A DNA stretch of 14,686 nt from Candidatus Stahliibacteriota bacterium (GTDB taxonomy: Bacteria; Hydrothermota; Tepidihabitantia; SM23-42), in contig JAUWLY010000030.1 of the NCBI GenBank assembly GCA_030613445.1, positions 1-14,686 on the forward strand, read 5' to 3'. Shown here piece after piece: positions 7,713-13,667 of this stretch (position 1 is its first letter; the number at the start of each line of letters is the position of its first letter). The notes beneath the pieces are model-generated. The model did not search any database. It was not told the DNA's origin and saw only the letters and a list, made by a program, of their open reading frames with translations. A program made the translations under genes and the position numbers.

Positions 7713-8553
7713 TGCTTCCTTCATCGATTCTTCTTAAGTCCACAATGAACTCTGCAAATTGGTCGTAGCCCTCGAAAAAGACATCCAATCCTTCCTGATC
7801 CAAAACGCGAACGTTCTGGACAGGTGGATCTTCGGCATAGGGAATAACTGTCGTAAGACGGTATCGTACTTGACAGTATTCATCTACGGTCGACGGATCG
7901 ATAACAGTGCTTTTAGTTTCTTCACCTAAGGCTATTGACTTAGATTGAAAATACAACATCTCAAGGAGATAGGACCCGGTGTTTATGATGGATTCCACAT
8001 CCTTAGACCGAATATCTTCACCATGAATTGCACGATTGCAGATAGAAATAACTTCACGTAATGGGTGGGCAATGTCAGGAGAAAGCAATTCGCTTCGCAT
8101 GAGATCAATGATCATTCTGCTGAGCGATTGAACCCTCTTTCGGTTGCTATTTTGTATTACTTGATGGTGGAGTTTGGACACAATTTTTTCGATCTCTATG
8201 CGAAGTTTCGCTAAAGCGAGGACTGGATCGTCATTTGATAGTGATGCGATAGCATCAACAGTCGAACGAATCGCTGGGCTTGCAGGTACAGCATTCTCGT
8301 CGTGCTCTGCCATTTTGGCTTCGACATCTTCCTTTACGCGACGTACTTCCTTTGGATCGATTTCGGCCTCGAAGTCACCAAACTTGATCTTCTTAATAGC
8401 TGAGACAAAGGGACTTATCAGAATCACCAAGAGAAGAATAATCGTCGTGTTGTCTACCTTGATATTATCGAGCGACAACGCATGAGAGACGAGAAATGCA
8501 AGAGCCAGCAAAAATGTGATCCACCAAAAATTGTTGATCAAAAATTTCTTCAT
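7696..8553 (-). CDS. two-TM membrane protein with a DUF4145/HEPN-like cytoplasmic domain
   Basis: Of the 285 residues, two hydrophobic segments (about 9-27 and 36-54) form an N-terminal membrane hairpin. A charged linker 'KFGDFEAEIDPKEVRRV' follows, then a helical domain with 'ISICNRAIHGED' at residues 169-180 (Arg174, His177), similar to the 'RN..aHG' motif of DUF4145-type, HEPN-related domains. The reading frame starts 1 nt after the stop of leader copy 3, which supplies GAGG as ribosome-binding site, so translation is coupled. Proteins of this plan are often seen in defence contexts; function here is inferred only from the motif and neighbours. Confidence 0.7.
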   Translation of the reverse strand: MKKFLINNFWWITFLLALAFLVSHALSLDNIKVDNTTIILLLVILISPFVSAIKKIKFGDFEAEIDPKEVRRVKEDVEAKMAEHDENAVPASPAIRSTVDAIASLSNDDPVLALAKLRIEIEKIVSKLHHQVIQNSNRKRVQSLSRMIIDLMRSELLSPDIAHPLREVISICNRAIHGEDIRSKDVESIINTGSYLLEMLYFQSKSIALGEETKSTVIDPSTVDEYCQVRYRLTTVIPYAEDPPVQNVRVLDQEGLDVFFEGYDQFAEFIVDLRRIDEGSTQQND

Positions 8554-8554
8554 C

Positions 8555-8620
8555 TCATACCTCGCCTAACCTAAGTTTATCTGTACGAATAAAATAACGA
8601 TCACGGTTTATATTAACCAT
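8555..8620 (-). CDS. conserved leader peptide, copy 3 (21 aa)
   Basis: The peptide begins MVNINRDRYFIRTDK and ends LRLGEV. AAAGGG precedes it at good spacing, and the promoter at 8648-8675 drives it. The stop TGA is followed by one base and then the ATG of the membrane protein gene (TGAGATG), the arrangement expected for translational coupling. Confidence 0.8.
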   Translation of the reverse strand: MVNINRDRYFIRTDKLRLGEV

Positions 8621-8647
8621 ATAAATTCCCTTTATTCTCATATAATA

Positions 8648-8675
8648 AATATATACTTCTTTTAAAGGATGTCAA
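8648..8675 (-). promoter_or_regulatory. cassette promoter, copy 3
   Basis: The -35 TTGACA (8670-8675), 16-bp spacer and -10 TATATT (8648-8653) align base for base with copies 1 and 2. It probably serves this cassette and the promoterless methyltransferase cassette after it. Confidence 0.85.
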
Positions 8676-8704
8676 CGAAAAGGTGGGAATAGAATTTTTT
8701 TAAG

Positions 8705-8761
8705 AACTAACGACCAAGCTCAGCGGCACGGCTAGCCGTCGGCTGGAGTGTTTTGTTGGGT
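8705..8761 (-). other. attC recombination site, short (57 bp) form
   Basis: On the minus strand it runs from CCCAACAAAACAC to GTCGTTAGTT. The centre is the perfect palindrome ACGGCTAGCCGT flanked by CAGC/GCTG arms with one unpaired base each side, as in short attC sites. The stop codon TAG of the upstream gene is the central TAG of the palindrome. Confidence 0.85.
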
Positions 8762-9523
8762 GCGCTTCTTCGTATTGTCCATGTAGGAGGCGAACATGAA
8801 GTCTGCTAATGACTTGGCAGTTCCCACAGCGAACATGGCGTGACGTTCATCCGGTCTGTAGTGGCGTGTCTTAGACTTACCGTGGGCATCACTGAGTTCG
8901 TTTCGGACAGCTGCGATGCCCTGCAGAATGCTGAAGCAACCTGAAAGGATCTGCTTGAACGACTTCTCGGCGTGCTGACTAGGATGCATGTTTAGTAGCT
9001 GCGACGTCTGGCGGTAGAGTTCGGGAAGATCGGCTTTCTCGGCGTACTGCTCATTCGCATCGTCGAGGATGTACTTGCACATGGATTCCAAGAGATTGCG
9101 GGCGTTGGTGATGGCTCCCTCAAAATCCGCTACAGCGATCTTCTCATCGCACTTGGCAATCTGCTCGGTGATATAGACAAAATCGATCTTGTCTAATCGT
9201 AAAACCTGACGGGATGCCTGGGGTATTGGGGCTTCGGGATCAATCAAGAACTCGATGCAGTTTATCTCTACGTCATTGTCTCGTACGGGATAAAGCACGT
9301 GGAAAGCTCTTATTATCTCGGCCTCGTCTTCATCGGAAAGCTTTTGAAGTTGCTCATGCTTGTGAATAGCGGCGTAGATCTCCACTGTGGTCAGTCTGGA
9401 GTACAGACGACTTCCGTAGGTGGCACTTTCGTTTAGATCATACCGTGACCCACGAAGTGCTTGAGCCAGATCCGATCGATTTCTGTAAGTCAAAATGTGA
9501 ATTATCTTCTCAGTAGACCACAT
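8732..9523 (-). CDS. abortive-infection-type protein with an Abi_C-like C-terminal domain
   Basis: The product has 263 residues from the ATG at 9523. The C-terminal half matches the Abi_C pattern: 'ARNLLESMCKYIL' (141-153), then 'ILSGCFSILQGIAAVRNELSDAHG' (192-215) and 'HAMFAVGTAKSLADF' (228-242). Arg207 and His214 form an Rx6H motif of the HEPN type. The N-terminal half (1-100) is not recognised. The longer frame to 9556 begins at a TTG inside the preceding attC and is unlikely; the chosen ATG has only a weak ribosome-binding site. Composition is more G+C-rich than most of the array. No promoter is visible in this cassette. A role in phage defence is inferred. Confidence 0.78.
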   Translation of the reverse strand: MWSTEKIIHILTYRNRSDLAQALRGSRYDLNESATYGSRLYSRLTTVEIYAAIHKHEQLQKLSDEDEAEIIRAFHVLYPVRDNDVEINCIEFLIDPEAPIPQASRQVLRLDKIDFVYITEQIAKCDEKIAVADFEGAITNARNLLESMCKYILDDANEQYAEKADLPELYRQTSQLLNMHPSQHAEKSFKQILSGCFSILQGIAAVRNELSDAHGKSKTRHYRPDERHAMFAVGTAKSLADFMFASYMDNTKKRTQQNTPADG

Positions 9524-9550
9524 CGCTTTTTGTTTACCCAATGCATTGGC

Positions 9551-9598
9551 GATCAACGGCGCGCCGAAACCACGTCCGTCTGCAGCGCTTTGTTGGAC
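9551..9598 (-). other. short, possibly shortened attC site
   Basis: On the minus strand the 48-bp site begins GTCCAACAAAGCGC and ends GCGCCGTTGATC. The arms AAC..GCGC / GCGC..GTT pair, but the central part (CTGCAGACGGACGTGG...) shows little further pairing. Confidence 0.6.
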
Positions 9599-9622
9599 GG
9601 CTTGTGCGAAGGGTCTCGTGCA

Positions 9623-10378
9623 TCATAGTGACTTCAACAGATCGTCCACCGATGCCGTCAGAACCTCCCAGCACGTTCGGCACGTAGCCTCGTCGAACGC
9701 GGCCTTCTGTGAAATTTGCACCCACGGGTGAACCACGTTCCGAGACTCTCTCAGCGCATGGCTGAACTTGCCTCGGTCAGTCTTCAGCCAACCAACATCA
9801 ACCGCGACATCGATCAAGCAACTGAGATTCCAGTCTTGAATGGCCCGGACCCTTCCATCTCGTCCCTTCGGGGCCTTGCTTGACCGGTTCGAAGTGGGCA
9901 GGTCGAGACTGGCGCGAGCAAGCAGCAGACCTTCGAGAACGCTACCCATGAGGACAACCGCGGAGAGATGAGCCCCAACGTGAGAACACTTCTGGGCTTC
10001 GAGCCACCGGTCATCTACAACTTCCTTAAGCCCAGGCATCGAGCTTGTCAGCCGCGTCACGTCCGGTGCCCTCGTGATCTGCTTACGCGTCTTGATCGCT
10101 CCGCTACCAAGCAGAGTGAGAGCTGACTTGACATAGTTGCCAAGCGCCTCCAGGCGGACCCGTCGGCTGTTCGCATGGAAGTCATCGTCTGCGTCCATGT
10201 TCTGAAGGAGACCTGAGAAGCCAGACGTTGGGACCTCCGCGAGGATCATCCGAACCTCTCGCACCTTGGCATCGACGGCGCGAAGACCCGAGAAGTCGTC
10301 CGTCCGGGCTAACCCACGATTGTCGAGGACTTCCTGCAGCGTCTTCGTCAAGAGGTTCTTCGCCGTACCCGGATCCAT
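9623..10378 (-). CDS. HEPN/DUF4145-like protein of unknown function (cassette gene)
   Basis: The 251-residue protein looks largely helical. Near the C-terminus 'SHALRESRNVVHPW' (206-219) gives Arg210-x6-His217 as well as the RN..HP form common in DUF4145-like, HEPN-related proteins; 'HLSAVVLMGSVLEGLLLA' (137-154) is the matching upstream helix. ATG at 10378 is preferred over the adjacent TTG at 10381; GGGAG lies about 9 nt upstream. The gene is G+C-rich compared with its neighbours, which suggests a different source. No promoter is visible, so it relies on upstream transcription. Confidence 0.7.
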   Translation of the reverse strand: MDPGTAKNLLTKTLQEVLDNRGLARTDDFSGLRAVDAKVREVRMILAEVPTSGFSGLLQNMDADDDFHANSRRVRLEALGNYVKSALTLLGSGAIKTRKQITRAPDVTRLTSSMPGLKEVVDDRWLEAQKCSHVGAHLSAVVLMGSVLEGLLLARASLDLPTSNRSSKAPKGRDGRVRAIQDWNLSCLIDVAVDVGWLKTDRGKFSHALRESRNVVHPWVQISQKAAFDEATCRTCWEVLTASVDDLLKSL

Positions 10379-10410
10379 CAACTACTCTCCCATATAGGCT
10401 TGTTTGCCCG

Positions 10411-10509
10411 CCCAATGACAAAGCTCACTGGATGCCAAAACTGATGTGGCTGTAGCGGAGCGAAAACCACGCCGTTTTGGCAGTCCGAGTGCAGCACCTT
10501 GTTTTGCGT
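10411..10509 (-). other. attC recombination site (long stem)
   Basis: Two long arms, 10426-10441 (CACTGGATGCCAAAAC) and 10474-10491 (GTTTTGGCAGTCCGAGTG), pair almost completely with unpaired bases. They enclose a loop with a further GTGG/CCAC stem. The outer borders on the minus strand are GCAAAACAAGG and GTCATTGG, which deviate from the usual core, but the stem is the strongest of the array. Confidence 0.75.
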
Positions 10510-11042
10510 CACTTGGTCTCCTCTTGCAGAATTCTCACTTTGTTGAGAACTTCTTCAAATATCATGTACTCATGTCCTTTTACAATCTCCCATTCAATTC
10601 CCTTGTTCTGAAACTCTGTATCTGCGCCAATTTCTATGTAAGTCCGATAATTACTGAGTTTGAACAGAACCTTGTTCGCTTTTTCAAGTAATGGCGCATA
10701 GCTTTTTATTTCCATATTGTGCAGCTTGTTCACAAAATCATGGGCCAAATCATTTCTATGTTTTCTTAGCGCCTGAATAGCTAACAGATCATCTGAATCT
10801 ATAGCCTCCATGAAGTCACGCAGATATAAAAGACATGCTTCAAACTCGTTTTTGTGTCGGAACAAAACGTCTTCTTCATACGTCTTGAACGGCATTCCCT
10901 CGCCAAAAGTCACATCCGAATACAAAGTCCTAATCGGTTTAACAATTAGACTCTTGACCAATTCAAACGCCACCAAAATAAAACCGGCATAGGCGAGCGA
11001 GCGGGTCAATTCCTCTTCTGTCAATTCTGCCACTCTGATCAT
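10509..11042 (-). CDS. small HEPN-like protein (cassette gene, hypothetical)
   Basis: The 177-residue protein is predicted to be helical. 'ALRKHRNDLAHDF' at residues 91-103 has Arg96-Asn97-x3-His101, the Rx4H pattern of HEPN ribonuclease-type domains. A hydrophobic stretch at 15-34 ('SLAYAGFILVAFELVKSLIV') may be a helix of the fold rather than a membrane span. The gene follows a decayed leader copy that has lost its promoter and start codon, so it is probably read from upstream. The ATG at 11042 comes 7 nt after the stop of the decayed leader. The fold is inferred from the motif only. Confidence 0.7.
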   Translation of the reverse strand: MIRVAELTEEELTRSLAYAGFILVAFELVKSLIVKPIRTLYSDVTFGEGMPFKTYEEDVLFRHKNEFEACLLYLRDFMEAIDSDDLLAIQALRKHRNDLAHDFVNKLHNMEIKSYAPLLEKANKVLFKLSNYRTYIEIGADTEFQNKGIEWEIVKGHEYMIFEEVLNKVRILQEETK

Positions 11043-11049
11043 TTACCGG

Positions 11050-11121
11050 TCATCTCTGCTTAGACGCATAACCTAAATTATCTGTACTAATGAAAAGAGA
11101 AACACGATTTGAGTCAACTGT
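11050..11121 (-). pseudogene. decayed leader peptide, copy 4 (no promoter, no start codon)
   Basis: The frame still reads VDSNRVSLFISTDNLGY before a TGA, clearly homologous to the other leaders. The codon aligned with ATG is ACA, and everything upstream (ribosome-binding site, promoter, attC exit) is replaced by the end of the neighbouring cassette (AACAAG at 11128-11136). A deletion joining two cassettes explains this. Confidence 0.65.
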
Positions 11122-11127
11122 ATAAGA

Positions 11128-11136
11128 CTTGTTCGG
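11128..11136 (-). other. remnant half of an attC site
   Basis: The minus strand reads CCGAACAAG directly after the nuclease gene, which matches the attC entry core, but no paired exit half follows: the next bases are the decayed leader. The site is probably not recombinogenic. Confidence 0.5.
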
Positions 11137-11148
11137 TTCCGCGCCGCT

Positions 11149-11760
11149 TCATGGCATAATCCCGACAATGATCAAAGGTACAGCAGGCACACCGCGGCCT
11201 TGTCGAATAACGTTGTAGAATTCACCTTCATAGTACGCCACCCCCGAACTCATTTGTGCTTGGAGGGCTTTCATGGGAAGAATTTCAATTCCGACGTCGA
11301 TATGGTCGCCTATGTAAAAAGCGAGGTGTTTCACGAAAAGATCGTAGGCTACAAAAGAGTACTTGCCGAACTGGACTTCAATTGCAACACGATCCTTAAC
11401 AAAATCAGTTTGATTGTAGCTGTAAATGGGCGTTTCTCCCGCAGTTTCAATCTCTTTTTTCTGCTCTTGGGGATCCATGGACAGTGTTTTTCTTATAAGT
11501 TTTTCGCTTCTCGTCACCCAATAGCTGACCCTGCTCTCTTTCCATCCCGCCTTACTTAAAAGTCTCTTAAAATGCGTATTCATATCAATTGGGCTATAAA
11601 GAAGCTTCCCAACCATCCCCTTTTCTTTTGATACTTTGGTTTTGCAGATCTTTGCATCAACAGACCGGATGACCTTCTTTATTTCCTTCCATAGGTTTGG
11701 TTTATGAACGATCAGAAATTCGAGACCGTTTAAATGGGAGTATATTTCAATAATTTTCAT
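11149..11760 (-). CDS. BstYI-like restriction endonuclease (predicted R^GATCY)
   Basis: The 203-residue protein has the length and sequence pattern of BstYI (203 residues), of the BglII/BamHI structural group, which cuts RGATCY. The block 'YNQTDFVKDRVAIEVQFGKY' contains the active-site residues Asp119, Glu128 and Gln130, the same numbers as in BstYI. The N-terminus 'YSHLNGLEFL' and the C-terminus 'NVIRQGRGVPAVPL' also look family-specific. The ATG overlaps the stop of the upstream methyltransferase by 4 nt. The family call rests on recalled BstYI sequence; the precise specificity (RGATCY or only AGATCT) needs a test. Confidence 0.93.
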   Translation of the reverse strand: MKIIEIYSHLNGLEFLIVHKPNLWKEIKKVIRSVDAKICKTKVSKEKGMVGKLLYSPIDMNTHFKRLLSKAGWKESRVSYWVTRSEKLIRKTLSMDPQEQKKEIETAGETPIYSYNQTDFVKDRVAIEVQFGKYSFVAYDLFVKHLAFYIGDHIDVGIEILPMKALQAQMSSGVAYYEGEFYNVIRQGRGVPAVPLIIVGIMP

Positions 11761-12707
11761 TTCGCGCCGTACTTTTTTGATCTTTTTTCACAAAATTTTA
11801 ATTGATTAGACTCCAGTTGCGGTTTCCAAGGAGGCTTTCTTAAACTATGTCCTGCATCCTCTGGATCATAGACGGGTTTATTCATCGGACGCGTTCGTAA
11901 AGTTCCGTTAATTTCTTGTATTATTCGATCATGGGCAATGTCGATATATTCCTTCATTAACTCTGCACCAGCACCTCTTCGGCCATGCCGAACTGCGGCT
12001 ATAATTGTCGTCCCCACGCCCAAAAAAGGATCAAACACCCAGTCTTCCTCATTGGACATGGAAAGGACTAATCTCTCAATCAATTCGACGGGAAATTGAC
12101 ATGGATGCGCTGTTTTCTCGACATGATTACACTTTACATTCGGGATAACCCAAATATCCCCAGGATTCTTTCCTAAAGGATTGCACGAATATAGACCTGC
12201 CTTTGGGCCTTTGAAATATTTTTTCCCAGGATATTTCTGGGGAACCCTAATGGGATCAAGATTGAAAACATAGTCTTTAGACTTGGTGAACCATATTATC
12301 GTTTCATATCTCCCTGAGAATCTTCTGGTGCAGTGGAGACCATGTTCAAAATGCCAGATAATACGGTTGCGCATCTTTAGACCAAGATCATTGAAAATAG
12401 GATACAGAATTGTGTCAAGGGGAATAATGGAACCATTATCGACATAGTTTCCTACCTGCCAGCAAATGCTACCATGCTTTGAAAGCGCCCGGACACACTC
12501 TTGGATCACTAATGTTTGTTGCTCCATATATTGACTCAACTTCAATTTTTTCTCGTATTCCTTACCAATGTTGTAAGGGGGCGATGTAACTACGAGTTGA
12601 AGCGATCCATCAGGAATTCCTTTCAGCAAATCCAGACAGTTTCCTGGATACACTACAATTCGCGCGGAGGGATTAAAGATGTTGGATATTTTGATCTTTT
12701 TGAACAT
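11757..12707 (-). CDS. DNA methyltransferase of the BstYI-like system (beta class, probably N4-cytosine)
   Basis: The 316-residue protein has motif IV 'TSPPYNIG' at 41-48 before the SAM motif I 'DPFLGVGTT' at 226-234, the order of the beta class, plus 'HPCQFP' at 201-206 just ahead of motif I. TSPPY favours N4-cytosine methylation, as known for the BglII/BstYI group. It overlaps the nuclease gene by 4 nt, giving an M-R operon. A promoter at 12714-12742 ends only 6 nt before the ATG, so the message from it would be leaderless or nearly so. The leader module further upstream (12750-12923) may provide a second transcript. Confidence 0.93.
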   Translation of the reverse strand: MFKKIKISNIFNPSARIVVYPGNCLDLLKGIPDGSLQLVVTSPPYNIGKEYEKKLKLSQYMEQQTLVIQECVRALSKHGSICWQVGNYVDNGSIIPLDTILYPIFNDLGLKMRNRIIWHFEHGLHCTRRFSGRYETIIWFTKSKDYVFNLDPIRVPQKYPGKKYFKGPKAGLYSCNPLGKNPGDIWVIPNVKCNHVEKTAHPCQFPVELIERLVLSMSNEEDWVFDPFLGVGTTIIAAVRHGRRGAGAELMKEYIDIAHDRIIQEINGTLRTRPMNKPVYDPEDAGHSLRKPPWKPQLESNQLKFCEKRSKKYGAK

Positions 12708-12713
12708 AAAAAT

Positions 12714-12742
12714 AGTATATGATTACGGCGACTAAAAGTCAA
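12714..12742 (-). promoter_or_regulatory. dedicated promoter of the BstYI-like operon
   Basis: The -35 TTGACT (12737-12742), a 17-bp spacer and -10 TATACT (12714-12719) lie between the leader stop and the methyltransferase ATG at 12707. The transcription start would fall at or within a base or two of the ATG. Confidence 0.7.
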
Positions 12743-12749
12743 TGGTCTT

Positions 12750-12854
12750 TTAAGTGCTTCTTTTTACAAATAAACCGAAGCCAAGTTTATCTGTGCTAAT
12801 GAAATGAGAAACACGGCTTGAGTTGAACGTATAAGAAGACACTTCAAATAACAT
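12750..12854 (-). CDS. conserved leader peptide, copy 5, extended form (34 or 41 aa)
   Basis: The frame contains SSRVSHFISTDKLGFGLF, matching the core of the other leaders, but has a different N-terminus (MLFEVSSYTFN) and a longer tail. A strong GGAGG lies at 12877-12881. The in-frame ATG at 12875 is only 1 nt from it, too close; the ATG at 12854 is 22 nt away, but a GGGC-7-GCCC hairpin (12859-12873) lies between and would leave 7 unpaired nt. The promoter is at 12896-12923. Unlike other copies it does not abut the next start: 42 nt containing another promoter follow. Confidence 0.55.
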   Translation of the reverse strand: MLFEVSSYTFNSSRVSHFISTDKLGFGLFVKRST

Positions 12855-12858
12855 CGTC

Positions 12859-12873
12859 GGGCATTTAACGCCC
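12859..12873 (-). repeat. small hairpin between ribosome-binding site and leader start
   Basis: GGGC-GTTAAAT-GCCC on the minus strand. The other leader copies have nothing comparable at this point. Confidence 0.5.
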
Positions 12874-12895
12874 ATACCTCCTTTTTTATGTAACA

Positions 12896-12923
12896 AGTAT
12901 ATACTTTTTGTAAATGATGTCAA
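12896..12923 (-). promoter_or_regulatory. cassette promoter, copy 4 (upstream of the extended leader)
   Basis: The -35 TTGACA (12918-12923), 16-bp spacer and -10 TATACT (12896-12901) align with the other copies, including the upstream CTTTTCG. Confidence 0.85.
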
Positions 12924-12965
12924 CGAAAAGCCGTGAATCGATATTAAGGAACATGTGTTCGTCAT

Positions 12966-13160
12966 TTCTTTATAAGAATCTAGGGGATTGTGATTTAGAT
13001 GTCTTAAAGTACCCGTTCATTTCCAACTCATTTCCAAAAACTCTTTAAATTACACGGCTTATTATGTATTTTGCCATTTTCATTTCTAATTCATTTTCAT
13101 CTTATTGTCATAGAAAATAAAATATATAGGGCTTCTTGTATATTTGAAAACTAATAATAG
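12966..13160. other. A+T-rich non-coding head of the BstYI-like cassette
   Basis: I see no gene here. The left part carries two degenerate direct repeats about 63 bp apart (13017-13036 and 13080-13098, pattern TTCATTTCYAAYTCATTT). The right end (13141-13160) repeats the cassette-head sequence AACTAAxAATAG seen at 6680. In other cassettes the promoter follows the attC within about 40 bp; here about 220 bp intervene. Confidence 0.5.
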
Positions 13161-13229
13161 CTATAACGCCTGAGCTCACCTATCGAAAAGCGCAGCGGAA
13201 TAGCAATCAGCTACAACGCCTTGTTATGC
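13161..13229 (-). other. attC recombination site (3' of the cupin cassette)
   Basis: The minus strand begins GCATAACAAGGCG and ends GGCGTTATAG. Inner arms AGCT...AGCT and ATAG/CTAT pair around a CGCTGCGC centre. A second exit-like sequence ATTAGTT follows 10 nt later, matching the exit of the site at 6682, so the true border is uncertain by about 10 bp. Confidence 0.75.
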
Positions 13230-13242
13230 TCTATATTCATTT

Positions 13243-13587
13243 TCAGCGACCTATAAACACCGTCTTTTTTGTTGGTCTGGGTGCTTTTACTACCATGAAC
13301 CGTAATGGACTACTGCTTTCATTATACCAGCAATGTACGATGTCTCTCGGACTTTCTATTAGTGTGTCTTTTGTGACTTCCATCTTCTCGTCACCAATTT
13401 CCACTACCCCCATCCCCTCGAGCACATAAAATGCCACATCAACAGAAGTAATGTGGCGCTTCAATGATTGCCCAGGCTCCAATGTAATGACTGTAACCAT
13501 AGCTTCTTCTTTATTGTAAAGATTTCGGGCATCAACACCATGAGCATTAGTCATAATTCCGACTTCAGACAGTTTTTTAGTAATCAT
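13243..13587 (-). CDS. small cupin-domain protein (cassette gene)
   Basis: The 114-residue protein is a single cupin barrel. Motif 1 is 'GQSLKRHITSVDVAFYVLEGMG' in outline (a His, then Glu and Gly at the end), with the second metal ligand position occupied by Thr rather than His. Motif 2 is 'PRDIVHCWYN' with the conserved His and Asn. Substrate unknown. I prefer the ATG at 13587, which has GAAAGGAAG upstream. The frame is open further back through 13635, where a TTG aligns with the ATG of the leader peptides, so a 130-residue form with a leader-derived N-terminus is possible. Confidence 0.85.
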   Translation of the reverse strand: MITKKLSEVGIMTNAHGVDARNLYNKEEAMVTVITLEPGQSLKRHITSVDVAFYVLEGMGVVEIGDEKMEVTKDTLIESPRDIVHCWYNESSSPLRFMVVKAPRPTKKTVFIGR

Positions 13588-13635
13588 CGTTATCTTCCTT
13601 TCTTTTCCTAACCTAAGGTTATTTGTACTAACCAA
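13588..13635 (-). other. leader peptide, copy 6, fused in frame to the cupin gene
   Basis: The sixteen codons before the cupin ATG read (M)VSTNNLRLGKERKIT, with TTG in place of the start codon. They match the beginning (MVNTN) and the end (LRLGE) of the other leaders with the middle deleted. No stop codon separates them from the cupin. Confidence 0.55.
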
Positions 13636-13667
13636 ATAGGCATCACCTCGTTTTGTCTCATATGATA

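Noticed and set aside
9534..9725. Open frames on both strands across the junction of two G+C-rich cassettes
   Set aside because: They overlap the attC and the ends of two well-supported genes in other frames; G+C-rich DNA yields long chance frames.
10182..10455. Overlapping frames of 75-79 codons on both strands near the start of the DUF4145-like gene
   Set aside because: They are shadows of the G+C-rich gene at 9623-10378 and lack recognisable protein character.
12516..12722. Plus-strand frame opposite the BstYI-like methyltransferase
   Set aside because: It is antisense to a gene with clear motifs and has no initiation signals.
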